Assembly: GCA_002473165.1 (NCBI GenBank)
Contig: DKSD01000032.1
Span: forward strand, 1-41,664
DNA length: 41,664 bases
DNA from: Succinatimonas sp. UBA7265
Lineage (GTDB): Bacteria; Pseudomonadota; Gammaproteobacteria; Enterobacterales; Succinivibrionaceae
Reading direction: 5' to 3'
Both the position numbers and the translations under genes were made by a program. The notes beneath the pieces are model-generated. The model worked only from the letters and a program-made list of their open reading frames with translations. It did not search any database and was not told the origin of the DNA. Shown in pieces: positions 8,120 to 15,562 of the stretch; position 1 is the first letter of the stretch, and every line of letters starts with the position of its first letter.

Positions 8120-9733
8120 TCAGCCGTTTAACACGGCGATGATCATGATCACAAAGAGGTTTATGACCAAAAACTTTACGGCCGACATGATGTCAGGCTT
8201 CATGTTCGGGATGCGGCGGCCTAAATGGGTGATCCCGAATTTTGAGGTAAAGATGTAGATGAGCAGGTTGCGCGTGCCCATAAGCGACACGCCCACAGCC
8301 AGCACGGCCGAGAGCAAAAACAGCACCAGAGCCATGCCGGGCGAGGGGAACAAAAACATGATGAGGCCGGTGACAAACCACGCCAGGATGCTCGCAGCGT
8401 TCCACATCATCACTGTGCCCGGGTTCTCGCGCGCCATGAACGGGACGAGGTTTACGAGGTTTGCCGCCATGGCGTCGGCAAACTCTTTTGAAATAAAGTA
8501 CGAGGCGTTCTGCCTTAAGAGCACGCTCACCCTGGCGATGTATTCCGGGCGGGCCTTGGAGATGATCGCGCGCAGATCAGGCTCGGTGCGCCAGTCTTCG
8601 GGATCGGTCACCGAGAGGAAATCTATGCCCGCTTTCCTGCAATGGCTCTCGAGCACTGAGGTCAATATGGTGTCCATGCCCCTGACGGTGCGCGTCAGCA
8701 CCTCATTGGCCTCGAGCGCGTTGCACGCGGCCACGCGGCGCTCGTTGAAATCGCGCTTCGTGTCCGAGGCGATCTCGCCGATCTCGCTCATGGCCGCCTG
8801 GGAGACGAAATCAAAGAGCTGGGGCTTGGAGATCGGATCGCAGCCGTCGCCGCAGGTCGTATAGAGAAAAGGCGCGTCAACGCCGCGCAGGTGCACCATG
8901 ATCTCATGGCAGGTGTTCAGCCCGCGGAAGTCCATCATGTGGCTGTTGCTTGCGGCCTCTTCCTCGGCGAGATCAAAGGCCGTGCCCTGGGTGAGCGCCG
9001 CTTTCATGTCATCTGAAAGCCCGACGGGATCGATCTTGCTCTCGCCCTCGCCGATTTTGAAATCAAAGCGGTTGGAGCGCACGATCTGCTGGACGATGGT
9101 GCGGCGCACCCCGATCTGTCCTTTGCCGTGGCAGGAGGGGCAGTTCACCTTGCCGCTGCCGGAGCATTCCGGACAGGTCACATAACCGTGGCCGTAGCAG
9201 CGCGGGCAGTTCACGCCCTTGCCGTGGCAGTCGGGACAGGTGATCTTGCCCGTGCCGTCGCAGCCGTGGCATTTGATCTCCTTGGCGCCGTGGCAGTTCT
9301 GGCACACGGCGTAACCCACGAGCTCCTGTTTGTGGAGCATGTTGATGAATTTCGTGTTGCGCACCAGCGCGGCAAAGCCGTGGCGGCTGTCCTTGGCGGC
9401 GATGGTGTTTAAGGCTTCGGTGTCCTCGCGCAGCTTGTCGCGGATGCGCCGCGTCTGCTCGTCCATGGCCTTGATGTTCATGAGCACCGAGCTGGAGATG
9501 TGATTGCGATCGACGGGCTCGTCGTTTACCGTGACATCAAGGCGCCAGGTAAAGATGCCGTCTATGACCGCGTCGAGCGTGCGGAAATTGTCAAAGCTGT
9601 AAGCCTCACGGAGCACGCCGCAGCGCGAGAGGAATTTCTCGATCTGCTGCTCCATGATCACGCGGCATTCGCTGTCAGAAGCCCTTCTGACCAGCGGCGG
9701 GATCGCTTTGACTTTATCCACCGGTTCGGCCAT
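8120..9733 (-). CDS. Membrane protein with six CXXC motifs (copy 1)
   Basis: Unrecognised 537-residue protein. Residues 1-140 are charged and probably helical. Then come six Cys-x-x-Cys motifs in an 11-residue register (about 144, 155, 166, 176, 187 and 198), most followed by Gly-x-Gly as in the DnaJ zinc-binding region (CPDCHGKG, CPECSGSG). There is no J domain. A middle domain (about 205-435) has further cysteines (CGDGC near 294-298). Three hydrophobic segments close the protein (about 444-462, 467-486, 518-535), so the bulk is probably cytoplasmic and membrane-anchored at its C-terminus. There is no strong Shine-Dalgarno site. It is about 70 percent identical by eye to the next gene upstream. 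Function unknown; metal-dependent protein or nucleic-acid binding is a guess. Confidence 0.8.
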   Translation of the reverse strand: MAEPVDKVKAIPPLVRRASDSECRVIMEQQIEKFLSRCGVLREAYSFDNFRTLDAVIDGIFTWRLDVTVNDEPVDRNHISSSVLMNIKAMDEQTRRIRDKLREDTEALNTIAAKDSRHGFAALVRNTKFINMLHKQELVGYAVCQNCHGAKEIKCHGCDGTGKITCPDCHGKGVNCPRCYGHGYVTCPECSGSGKVNCPSCHGKGQIGVRRTIVQQIVRSNRFDFKIGEGESKIDPVGLSDDMKAALTQGTAFDLAEEEAASNSHMMDFRGLNTCHEIMVHLRGVDAPFLYTTCGDGCDPISKPQLFDFVSQAAMSEIGEIASDTKRDFNERRVAACNALEANEVLTRTVRGMDTILTSVLESHCRKAGIDFLSVTDPEDWRTEPDLRAIISKARPEYIARVSVLLRQNASYFISKEFADAMAANLVNLVPFMARENPGTVMMWNAASILAWFVTGLIMFLFPSPGMALVLFLLSAVLAVGVSLMGTRNLLIYIFTSKFGITHLGRRIPNMKPDIMSAVKFLVINLFVIMIIAVLNG

Positions 9734-9914
9734 AAAAACGCACTAATTGGCTGCGCCGTTCCGGCGCCGGAACGGCATTAAATCTGAAAACCCTGCCCCA
9801 CAAGAGCATTTAATCATATTTCATCTGAAAACGCGCGTCCGCAAGACAGGTCACATTCAGCAAAAGCGGACGGGGCGGCCTCGCCGTTTTTAAGGATCCG
9901 CGCCTGTCGGCTGA

Positions 9915-11525
9915 TTAGCCGCACAGCACGATCACGAACATGATCACGCAGAGGTTTACGGCCAGGAACTTCACGCCCGCCATCAGATCCGGCCTCATGT
10001 TCGGGATGCGGCGCCCGAAATGGGTGATCCCGGGGTTGGAGGTCAGCATGTAGACGAACAGGTTGCGCGTGCCCACAAGCGACACACCGACGGCCAGCAG
10101 CATGGAAATGAGCAGCATCACTGCCGCCGTTACGTAGTTGGGGCTTAAAAACATGATGAGGCCCGTGACCATCCACGTCAGGATGCTCGTGGCATTCCAC
10201 ACCGCGCCGCCGCGCTTTTCGCGCGCCATCAGCGGCATGAGATTCACGAGGCTCACCGCCATCTCATTGGCAAACTCTTTGGAGATGAAGTATCCGGCGT
10301 TCGTCCTCAGCAGCCCGGAGACCCTCGCGAGATATTCAGGGCGCGCCTTGGAGACTATGGAGCGAAGCTGCGGATCCCGGTGCCAGTCCTCGGGGTTGCG
10401 GATCGACTGGTAATTGATGCCCGCCTTCTTGCAGCGGCTGCCGAGCACGGAGGCCAAAACGGTGTCCATGCCCTTGACGGTGCGCGTGAGCACCTCGTTG
10501 TTTTTGAGCACGCTGACGGCGGACAGGCGCCGCTCGTTGAAATCGCGATCGGTGTCGGAGGCGATCTCGCCTAACTCGCGCATCGTCCCTTCGGATACAT
10601 AGTCAAAGAGCTGAGGCTTGGACACCGGATCGCAGCGATCGCCGCAGGTGGTATATAGGAACGCGTTGTCAACGCCGCGCAGGTGCACGACGATCTCATG
10701 GCAGCTGTTGTAGCCGCGAAAATCCATTATGAAGCTGTTGCCGCCTGAGTCCGTCTCCGCCAGCGTAAACGCTGTGCCCGAGGTCAGGGCCGTCTTCATG
10801 TCCTCGGAGAGACCGGTCGGATCGATCTTGCTGTCGCCCTCGCCCACCTTAAAATCAAAGCGGTCGGCGCGCACGACCTGCTGGGTGATGGTGCGGCGCA
10901 CCCCGACCTGGCCTTTGCCGCCGCACACCGGGCACTCGGCCTTGCCGCTGCCTGAGCACTCCGGGCAGGTAATGTAGCCGTGGCCGTAGCAGAACGGGCA
11001 GTTGTCGCCCTTGCCGTGGCAGTCCGGGCAGGGGATCTTGCCTGAGCCGCCGCAGATCTCGCACTTGATCTCATTGGCGCCGCGGCATTTGGGGCACACG
11101 GCATAGCCCACGAGCTCCTGCTTGCGCAGCATGTTGAGAAGCCGGGTGTTTTTCACCAGCTCGGCAAAACCGTGGCGGCTTTCTTTGGAGGCGACGGTGT
11201 TTAAGGCTTCAGTATCCGAGCGCAGATCATCGCGGATGGACTTGGTCTGATCCTCCAGCTGCTGGAGGCTCATGAGCACCGAGCTTGAGATGTGATCGCG
11301 GTCGACGGGCTCGTCATTGATGGTGACGTCCAGGCGCCAGGTAAACACGGCGTCTATGACCGCATCGAGCGTGCGGAATTTGTCAAAGCTGTAGGATTTG
11401 CGGGCCACGCCGCAGCGGGTGAGGAATTTCCCCAGCTGCTGCTCCATGATCTTCTGGCAGTCGCTGTCGGAAGTCTTCCGCAGGAGCTTCGGATTGGCTT
11501 TGACTTTATTTTCAGGATCGGCCAT
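9915..11525 (-). CDS. Membrane protein with six CXXC motifs (copy 2)
   Basis: Unrecognised 536-residue paralogue of the gene downstream, with the same plan: N-terminal helical region with the conserved stretch RTLDAVIDAVFTWRLDVTIN, six CXXC motifs in an 11-residue register (CPKC, CEIC, CPDC, CPFC, CPEC, CPVC), a conserved middle domain, and three C-terminal membrane segments. The best-conserved parts between the copies are the zinc-ribbon-like block, the FDFKxGEGxSKIDP segment just after it, and FGITHxGRRIPNM in the last cytoplasmic loop, which are candidates for functional surfaces. The copies are 181 bases apart and 114 bases after the DUF285 gene. The tandem duplication suggests hetero-oligomers or specialised copies. 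No J domain or nuclease motif is visible. Confidence 0.8.
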   Translation of the reverse strand: MADPENKVKANPKLLRKTSDSDCQKIMEQQLGKFLTRCGVARKSYSFDKFRTLDAVIDAVFTWRLDVTINDEPVDRDHISSSVLMSLQQLEDQTKSIRDDLRSDTEALNTVASKESRHGFAELVKNTRLLNMLRKQELVGYAVCPKCRGANEIKCEICGGSGKIPCPDCHGKGDNCPFCYGHGYITCPECSGSGKAECPVCGGKGQVGVRRTITQQVVRADRFDFKVGEGDSKIDPTGLSEDMKTALTSGTAFTLAETDSGGNSFIMDFRGYNSCHEIVVHLRGVDNAFLYTTCGDRCDPVSKPQLFDYVSEGTMRELGEIASDTDRDFNERRLSAVSVLKNNEVLTRTVKGMDTVLASVLGSRCKKAGINYQSIRNPEDWHRDPQLRSIVSKARPEYLARVSGLLRTNAGYFISKEFANEMAVSLVNLMPLMAREKRGGAVWNATSILTWMVTGLIMFLSPNYVTAAVMLLISMLLAVGVSLVGTRNLFVYMLTSNPGITHFGRRIPNMRPDLMAGVKFLAVNLCVIMFVIVLCG

Positions 11526-11619
11526 GAATGGTGTTATTCCGCTGCGACTAAAAATCTTAAACAGATATCAGCAGTTATCATATTCCTTTTACAGCTCTGT
11601 ATCTGTCTGTGAGGTCACA

Positions 11620-11640
11620 ATCGCACCCATAGCGTGCGAT
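11620..11640 (-). terminator. Hairpin at the 3' end of the DUF285-repeat gene
   Basis: Arms ATCGCAC (11620-11626) and GTGCGAT (11634-11640) enclose a 7-nt loop and overlap the stop codon. No U-run follows on the minus strand, so it is at best an attenuator or an mRNA 3'-end stabiliser within the cluster. Confidence 0.3.
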
Positions 11641-12785
11641 CAGCCCTGCGGCGGCGTCTGTCCCATGATGCCGAACACGACGAGCATGGCCAGAAAAGCC
11701 AAAGCGATCAGGAGCTTTTGCTTGATGTCCATCTTGCGCCTGCCGCGCCCGTTGCCCGCCACATACTTCTCGTAGTATTTCATCTTGAAATCCTCAGAAG
11801 GCAGGCGCGGGTGCAAATGCGAGTCCAGCGGGCACTCGAGGAACATGTTCTCGTCGTTTTTGACGCTCCCGGTGTTCCACGAGCTCAGATCATGGCTGTA
11901 GGCTTTGGCCTTAAAGAAGGTGTAGGACATGTCTTTTACCGCGGAGGTGTCCCAGGCGCTCAGATCCTGGTCAAAGCTTTCGGCGCGGTAGAACATGCCT
12001 TTCATGGATTCGACTTTTGAGACATCCCACTTTGAGAGGTCCTGGTTGAATTTCTTGCAGCTGGCAAACATCACGTCCATGGTTTCGGCCTTGGAGGTGT
12101 CCCACATGGAGATGTCCTTGTTAAAGTTCACGCAGCCGGCGAACACGCCCAGCATCTTTTTGACGTTCGAGGTGTCCCATTTTTCTATGCCGGAGAAGTC
12201 GGTGCGCTGGTTCTCCGAGACCTTGTTATTGTCATAGATGGCAAAGCAGTACGTCAGATCGTCAAGCCCGGAGACGTCGATGTCGCCTAAGCGCAGGTTC
12301 GGGCTGTTGACGAGCACGCGCAGATCGAGGACCTCCGCGGGCACGACGGTAAACGGAGCGTGAGCATCGGCCTCCAGGGCTTTGGCCGCGGCCTCGTGCA
12401 CTTTTTTCCAGTCGATCATGCGCTCGGCGAGCACCTCGATGATCTTCGTGTCCGTCGGGGTGAAGACGTTAAAGCGCGGCTCGAGCGTAAATTTCGTGTC
12501 GGCGGTCTTAACCTTGATGCCCTCGCCCTCGCGCGCGGCCTTTAACACCACGGTGCACAGCGTCGTGCGCTCTGAGTTTTCCGGGATGATCCCCGCAAGG
12601 CGCTTTTTGAGAGAGGAACTTACCTTTGAGACATCAAAATTGGCCGCGACCGTCATCGTGACAGCGGCGGCGCCGTCAGCGCCTTTTGCGCTCTCAAAAC
12701 TGGAATTGTTCTCGGGGTGCTTGAAAAAAGCCTGCTGCAGCAGGATAAAGAGTTCCTGCGCGTCTTTGGTCTTGAGTTTTGCCAT
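11640..12785 (-). CDS. Tail-anchored protein with five DUF285-type repeats
   Basis: A 381-residue protein with no signal peptide. Residues 1-150 are an unfamiliar domain. From about residue 195 come five 25-residue repeats of the DUF285 (BspA-like, PARCEL) type, with Trp at 203, 228, 253, 278 and 303 and a consensus of the form DLSxWDTSxVxxMxxMFxxAxxFNQ. A basic patch (GRGRRK) precedes one hydrophobic segment (about 357-374) and a seven-residue tail. This predicts a C-terminally anchored protein whose repeat domain faces the cytoplasm, whereas most known DUF285 proteins are exported. AGAGGAC precedes the ATG. It is the first gene of the leftward cluster containing the two CXXC proteins. The repeats are a probable protein-interaction surface. 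Confidence 0.82.
   Translation of the reverse strand: MAKLKTKDAQELFILLQQAFFKHPENNSSFESAKGADGAAAVTMTVAANFDVSKVSSSLKKRLAGIIPENSERTTLCTVVLKAAREGEGIKVKTADTKFTLEPRFNVFTPTDTKIIEVLAERMIDWKKVHEAAAKALEADAHAPFTVVPAEVLDLRVLVNSPNLRLGDIDVSGLDDLTYCFAIYDNNKVSENQRTDFSGIEKWDTSNVKKMLGVFAGCVNFNKDISMWDTSKAETMDVMFASCKKFNQDLSKWDVSKVESMKGMFYRAESFDQDLSAWDTSAVKDMSYTFFKAKAYSHDLSSWNTGSVKNDENMFLECPLDSHLHPRLPSEDFKMKYYEKYVAGNGRGRRKMDIKQKLLIALAFLAMLVVFGIMGQTPPQG
11870..12200 (-). repeat. 75-bp repeats encoding the DUF285 units
   Basis: Five tandem 75-bp units, seen on the plus strand as recurrences of a GTCCCA motif (the complement of the W-D-T codons) followed by similar sequence. Units are diverged in DNA but strictly in phase: conserved Trp codons recur every 75 bases. 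PARCEL elements of DUF285 genes are known to spread as units. Confidence 0.6.
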
Positions 12786-12928
12786 GCCGTCCTCTAAAGC
12801 GCCGGCACATCACCGGGCGCATTCATGTTTCTTAAATTTGCAAGCTCATAACTATAGCCGATCTCTTTGCAAAAATTAGCTTTTGCGGTCACAATACGGT
12901 GCGCTGTCTGAGACTGGGGGAAAGAGTT
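12786..12928. promoter_or_regulatory. Divergent promoter region, DUF285 and LtaS-like genes
   Basis: 143 A/T-richer bases separate the two divergent genes. For the rightward gene, TTGCAA followed 17 bases later by CACAAT (about 12891-12896) is a fair sigma-70-like pair with a start about 25 bases before the ATG. The TTTGCAA word occurs twice (around 12837 and 12867). No confident promoter was found for the leftward gene. Confidence 0.3.
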
Positions 12929-14884
12929 ATGGGGAAGATGCTGCGCCGGGGGATCATGCCGGTATTGGCCTTCGCGGCGCTGTCGCTGCTGATCTTCACG
13001 CTCTCAAGAGCCGGCCTGTGCATTTGGAAATTCCCAAGCGCCCAGGGGCATTTGGGTTACATCTTCTTGCAGGGCCTGCGCACCGACTTCTCGATCGTCT
13101 GCTCCATGTACGCCCCGGCCGCGCTCTTTGTCCTCATCTGCGCCCTGTGCCGCGGCATGGCAAAGCCCTGCAAATACCTGCTCTCTGCGTACCTTGCGCT
13201 CGTCCTTACCGTAAACTTCGTTGTGGAGTTTGCCACCCCGCCCTTTATCCTCGAGTACGGTATCCGCCCCAACCACCTGTTTGTCGACTACCTCATCTAC
13301 CCTAAAGAGGTGGCCTCAACGCTCTTAGGCGGCCACCTTTTCGCCACAGTGTTCTCAGTCCTGCTGGGCCTTGCCTGCTTTGTCCTGGGCTTTAAGCTCT
13401 CACTGCGCCTTTTAAAGCACTGGGAGTGCGGCAGCCTCAAAGGGGCGTTCGTCTCGCTGGCGCTTGCTATGATCATCATCCCTCTGGGGATCCGCTCGAC
13501 CCTCGGGCACCGCCCGCTCAACCCCTCCATGCTCTCGTTCTCGACCTCGCCTTTGGCCAACAGCCTGCCGGTGAACTCGTCATTTAACGTCTTCTACGCT
13601 TTAAGGCACTACGGCGAGAATGATCTCAGCGAAGGCCAGATCTACGCCTTTGAAAGCGAGGCCGATGTGCTCAAGGCCATGCGCGCCCTCTCCGCGCGCA
13701 CCGAGCCTGCGGTCTTTGATGCCAAATGCCCGGTAAACCAGGTGATCGCACCCGCGGTGATCCCGCAGAGCCGCCGCAACGTCGTCATCATCCTTGAGGA
13801 GTCCATGGGCTCTGATTTTGTGGGGAGCTTAGGCGGCCTGCCGCTGACTCCGGAGCTTGAAAAGCTTTCAAAAGAAGGCTGGTGGTTTGAGAACATGATA
13901 GCCGCGGGGCATCGCAGCGTGCGCGGCATCGAGGCCGTCACCGCAGGCTTTCCGCCCTCGCCTCTGGCCTCGCAGGTCAAACTCGATCACGCCGCGCCCA
14001 TGGCCACGCTCATGCAGATCTACAAAGATCTCGGCTACCGCACCTCGTTTATCTACGGCGGCGAGAGCCACTTTGACAACATGCGCACCTACTTCCTCTA
14101 CAACGGCACCGATGAGATCACCGAGCAGAAGGATTACAAAAACCCGTCGTTCGTGGCCTCCTGGGGCGTAAGCGACGAGGATCTGTTCGCGCGCGCCAAC
14201 GAGAAATTCACAAAGTGGCATGAGCAGGGAGTGCCGTTCATGTCCGTGGTGTTCTCAAGCTCGTTCCACGATCCCTTTGACATCCCCGAGGGCAAAGTGG
14301 ACATCGGCGGCATTCAGACCGATGAGCCCAAACGCCTTGCCGCCGTGAAATACGCCGACTACGCTTTAGGCAGATTCTTTGAGGCGGCAAAACAGGAGCC
14401 CTACTATAAAGACACGCTCTTTGTGGTCATCGCCGATCATGAAAGCCGCGTCGAGTCCGATCATGAACTGCCGCTCAAGGAGTTCCTGATCCCGGCGCTC
14501 ATCATCTCCCCTGAGGTGACCCCGCGCAGCGACAAGCGCACCGTAAACCAGATCGACATCGCCCCGACCGTGCTCTCGCTCACCGGCGTCTCCGGATCCT
14601 TCCCTTTCGTCGGGCAGGATCTCACGCGCGCTGACGCCAAAGAGCGCGCCCTGCTCGTCTACCATGACGAATTCGGCTATCTTGAAGGAAAACGCTTCGC
14701 GCAGCTTGAGCCCAACCGCAAATCCCAGATGTTCAAGGCCGAGGGCAACCGCAAAATCACGCCGGCAAAAGACGATCCGCAATTCGTAAGTTTCGCCAGC
14801 GCCCTGGAGAACCTGGGGCTTTACATCTTTAAAAACCGCTGGAATGATCAAAGCTGTGTCAAAGAACTGAGGCAGCAGCCTTAA
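12929..14884 (+). CDS. LtaS/MdoB-like membrane phosphotransferase
   Basis: Inner-membrane enzyme of the alkaline phosphatase superfamily (COG1368 type), 651 residues from the ATG at 12929, which has GGGGG at 12916-12920; the upstream in-frame GTG is less likely. The first 200 residues hold about five hydrophobic segments; residues 280-620 are the extracytoplasmic sulfatase-like domain. Relatives move phosphoglycerol or phosphoethanolamine groups onto envelope glycans or lipids. Metal-site candidates are Glu290/Glu291 (VVIILEESMG) and Asp503-His504 (VVIADHES). At the nucleophile position, where relatives have Thr in a T-R-T-V-R-G context, this protein has Ser330 (GHRSVRG). In a Gram-negative host it probably modifies osmoregulated glycans or lipid A rather than making lipoteichoic acid. 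DUF3791 genes follow directly. Confidence 0.82.
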   Translation: MGKMLRRGIMPVLAFAALSLLIFTLSRAGLCIWKFPSAQGHLGYIFLQGLRTDFSIVCSMYAPAALFVLICALCRGMAKPCKYLLSAYLALVLTVNFVVEFATPPFILEYGIRPNHLFVDYLIYPKEVASTLLGGHLFATVFSVLLGLACFVLGFKLSLRLLKHWECGSLKGAFVSLALAMIIIPLGIRSTLGHRPLNPSMLSFSTSPLANSLPVNSSFNVFYALRHYGENDLSEGQIYAFESEADVLKAMRALSARTEPAVFDAKCPVNQVIAPAVIPQSRRNVVIILEESMGSDFVGSLGGLPLTPELEKLSKEGWWFENMIAAGHRSVRGIEAVTAGFPPSPLASQVKLDHAAPMATLMQIYKDLGYRTSFIYGGESHFDNMRTYFLYNGTDEITEQKDYKNPSFVASWGVSDEDLFARANEKFTKWHEQGVPFMSVVFSSSFHDPFDIPEGKVDIGGIQTDEPKRLAAVKYADYALGRFFEAAKQEPYYKDTLFVVIADHESRVESDHELPLKEFLIPALIISPEVTPRSDKRTVNQIDIAPTVLSLTGVSGSFPFVGQDLTRADAKERALLVYHDEFGYLEGKRFAQLEPNRKSQMFKAEGNRKITPAKDDPQFVSFASALENLGLYIFKNRWNDQSCVKELRQQP

Positions 14885-15138
14885 ATGGACAGCGAACACG
14901 AGATCAAATCGCCGGACGAGCTAAACTTCATCGTCTTTTGCATCGAGAACACCGCCATCAGGCTTAAAGCCGATCCGCGCGCGGTTTACGACGCCCTTGC
15001 AAAAAAGCGCATCTTGCAGGATTACCTGATCCCAACGCGGAGATCCTGCATACCCAGGGCAAAGACTACATCGTAAACGACATCATCGAAATGCTTGAGG
15101 AAGCGGGGATCGCCGGCGACAGTCTCTCAGCGCGCTGA
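14885..15138 (+). pseudogene. DUF3791-type small gene, frameshifted
   Basis: The frame opens with ATG immediately after the preceding stop and reads DELNFIVFCIENTAIRLKADPRAVYDALAKKRILQDYLIP, a DUF3791-like N-terminal part. At about 15034 the frame breaks and would end at 15076, but the rest of the domain continues in another frame as NAEILHTQGKDYIVNDIIEML and stops at 15138. One base has been lost in or near CCCAACG. Intact, it would be about 84 residues. DUF3791 proteins usually flank a DUF3990 gene (ADP-ribosyltransferase-like) in presumed toxin-antitoxin-like modules; here only the DUF3791 parts remain. A sequencing error is an alternative. Confidence 0.65.
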
Positions 15139-15196
15139 CAGCCGGCGGCGCAGAGCAGGCGCGATAATTTACTTTGTTTTACAGAATAATTTTACC

Positions 15197-15439
15197 ATGA
15201 ACGCCAATCCCATCCTGCTGCAGATGAAGTTCGCCCGCGTGATCGCCTTGTTTGCAGACCAGGCAAAACTCTCCTATAACCAGGCGTTGGATTTCTTCTA
15301 TCACTCGGAGCTTTACCCGCTGCTGCATGAAGGGATTTCCGACATGCACTGCAGGAGCGATCTTTATCTTGCAGAAGATCTCATGATCGAATTCCGGCGG
15401 CAAAACGGCCAGGCTGTTTCTGACGAACCATATCCCTGA
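15197..15439 (+). CDS. DUF3791-type small protein
   Basis: An 80-residue protein, MNANPILLQMKFARV onward, with the characteristic block ALDFFYHSELYPLLHEGISDMHCRSDLYLAEDL. Proteins with this I-S-D-M-H-C signature are, as I recall, annotated DUF3791 and occur next to a DUF3990 gene. It lies 58 bases after the frameshifted DUF3791 gene, and a terminator follows. No strong Shine-Dalgarno site is seen before ATG 15197 or the alternative ATG at 15224. The gene is intact but its presumed partner is absent. Function unknown. Confidence 0.65.
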   Translation: MNANPILLQMKFARVIALFADQAKLSYNQALDFFYHSELYPLLHEGISDMHCRSDLYLAEDLMIEFRRQNGQAVSDEPYP

Positions 15440-15514
15440 GCTGAAATCAAGCCTGGCGGCCGGGTTCTTCAGCCGTATGAGCCTGCACTGCGATCGCCTG
15501 CTTTAAACACCATA

Positions 15515-15541
15515 AAGGCCGAAGCGCAACGCTTCGGCCTT
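15515..15541. terminator. Bidirectional terminator before the porin gene
   Basis: An 11-bp stem, AAGGCCGAAGC (15515-15525) with GCTTCGGCCTT (15531-15541), loop GCAAC. It ends transcription of the DUF3791 genes from the left and of the convergent porin gene from the right. Confidence 0.7.
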
Positions 15542-15562
15542 AAGTTTGCGGATCCTCAATTG

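Noticed and set aside
9063..9305. Cys/Pro/Arg-rich frames on both strands in the CXXC block
   Set aside because: They are shadows created by the repeated TGC-CCN-NNC pattern of the real gene.
8120..11525. Annotation of the two CXXC proteins as DnaJ chaperones
   Set aside because: There is no J domain or HPD motif and the proteins end in three membrane helices; only the zinc-binding pattern is shared.
12929..14884. Calling the enzyme lipoteichoic acid synthase
   Set aside because: The host appears Gram-negative (porin, HlyD); the shared fold covers several phosphotransferases, so only the family is stated.
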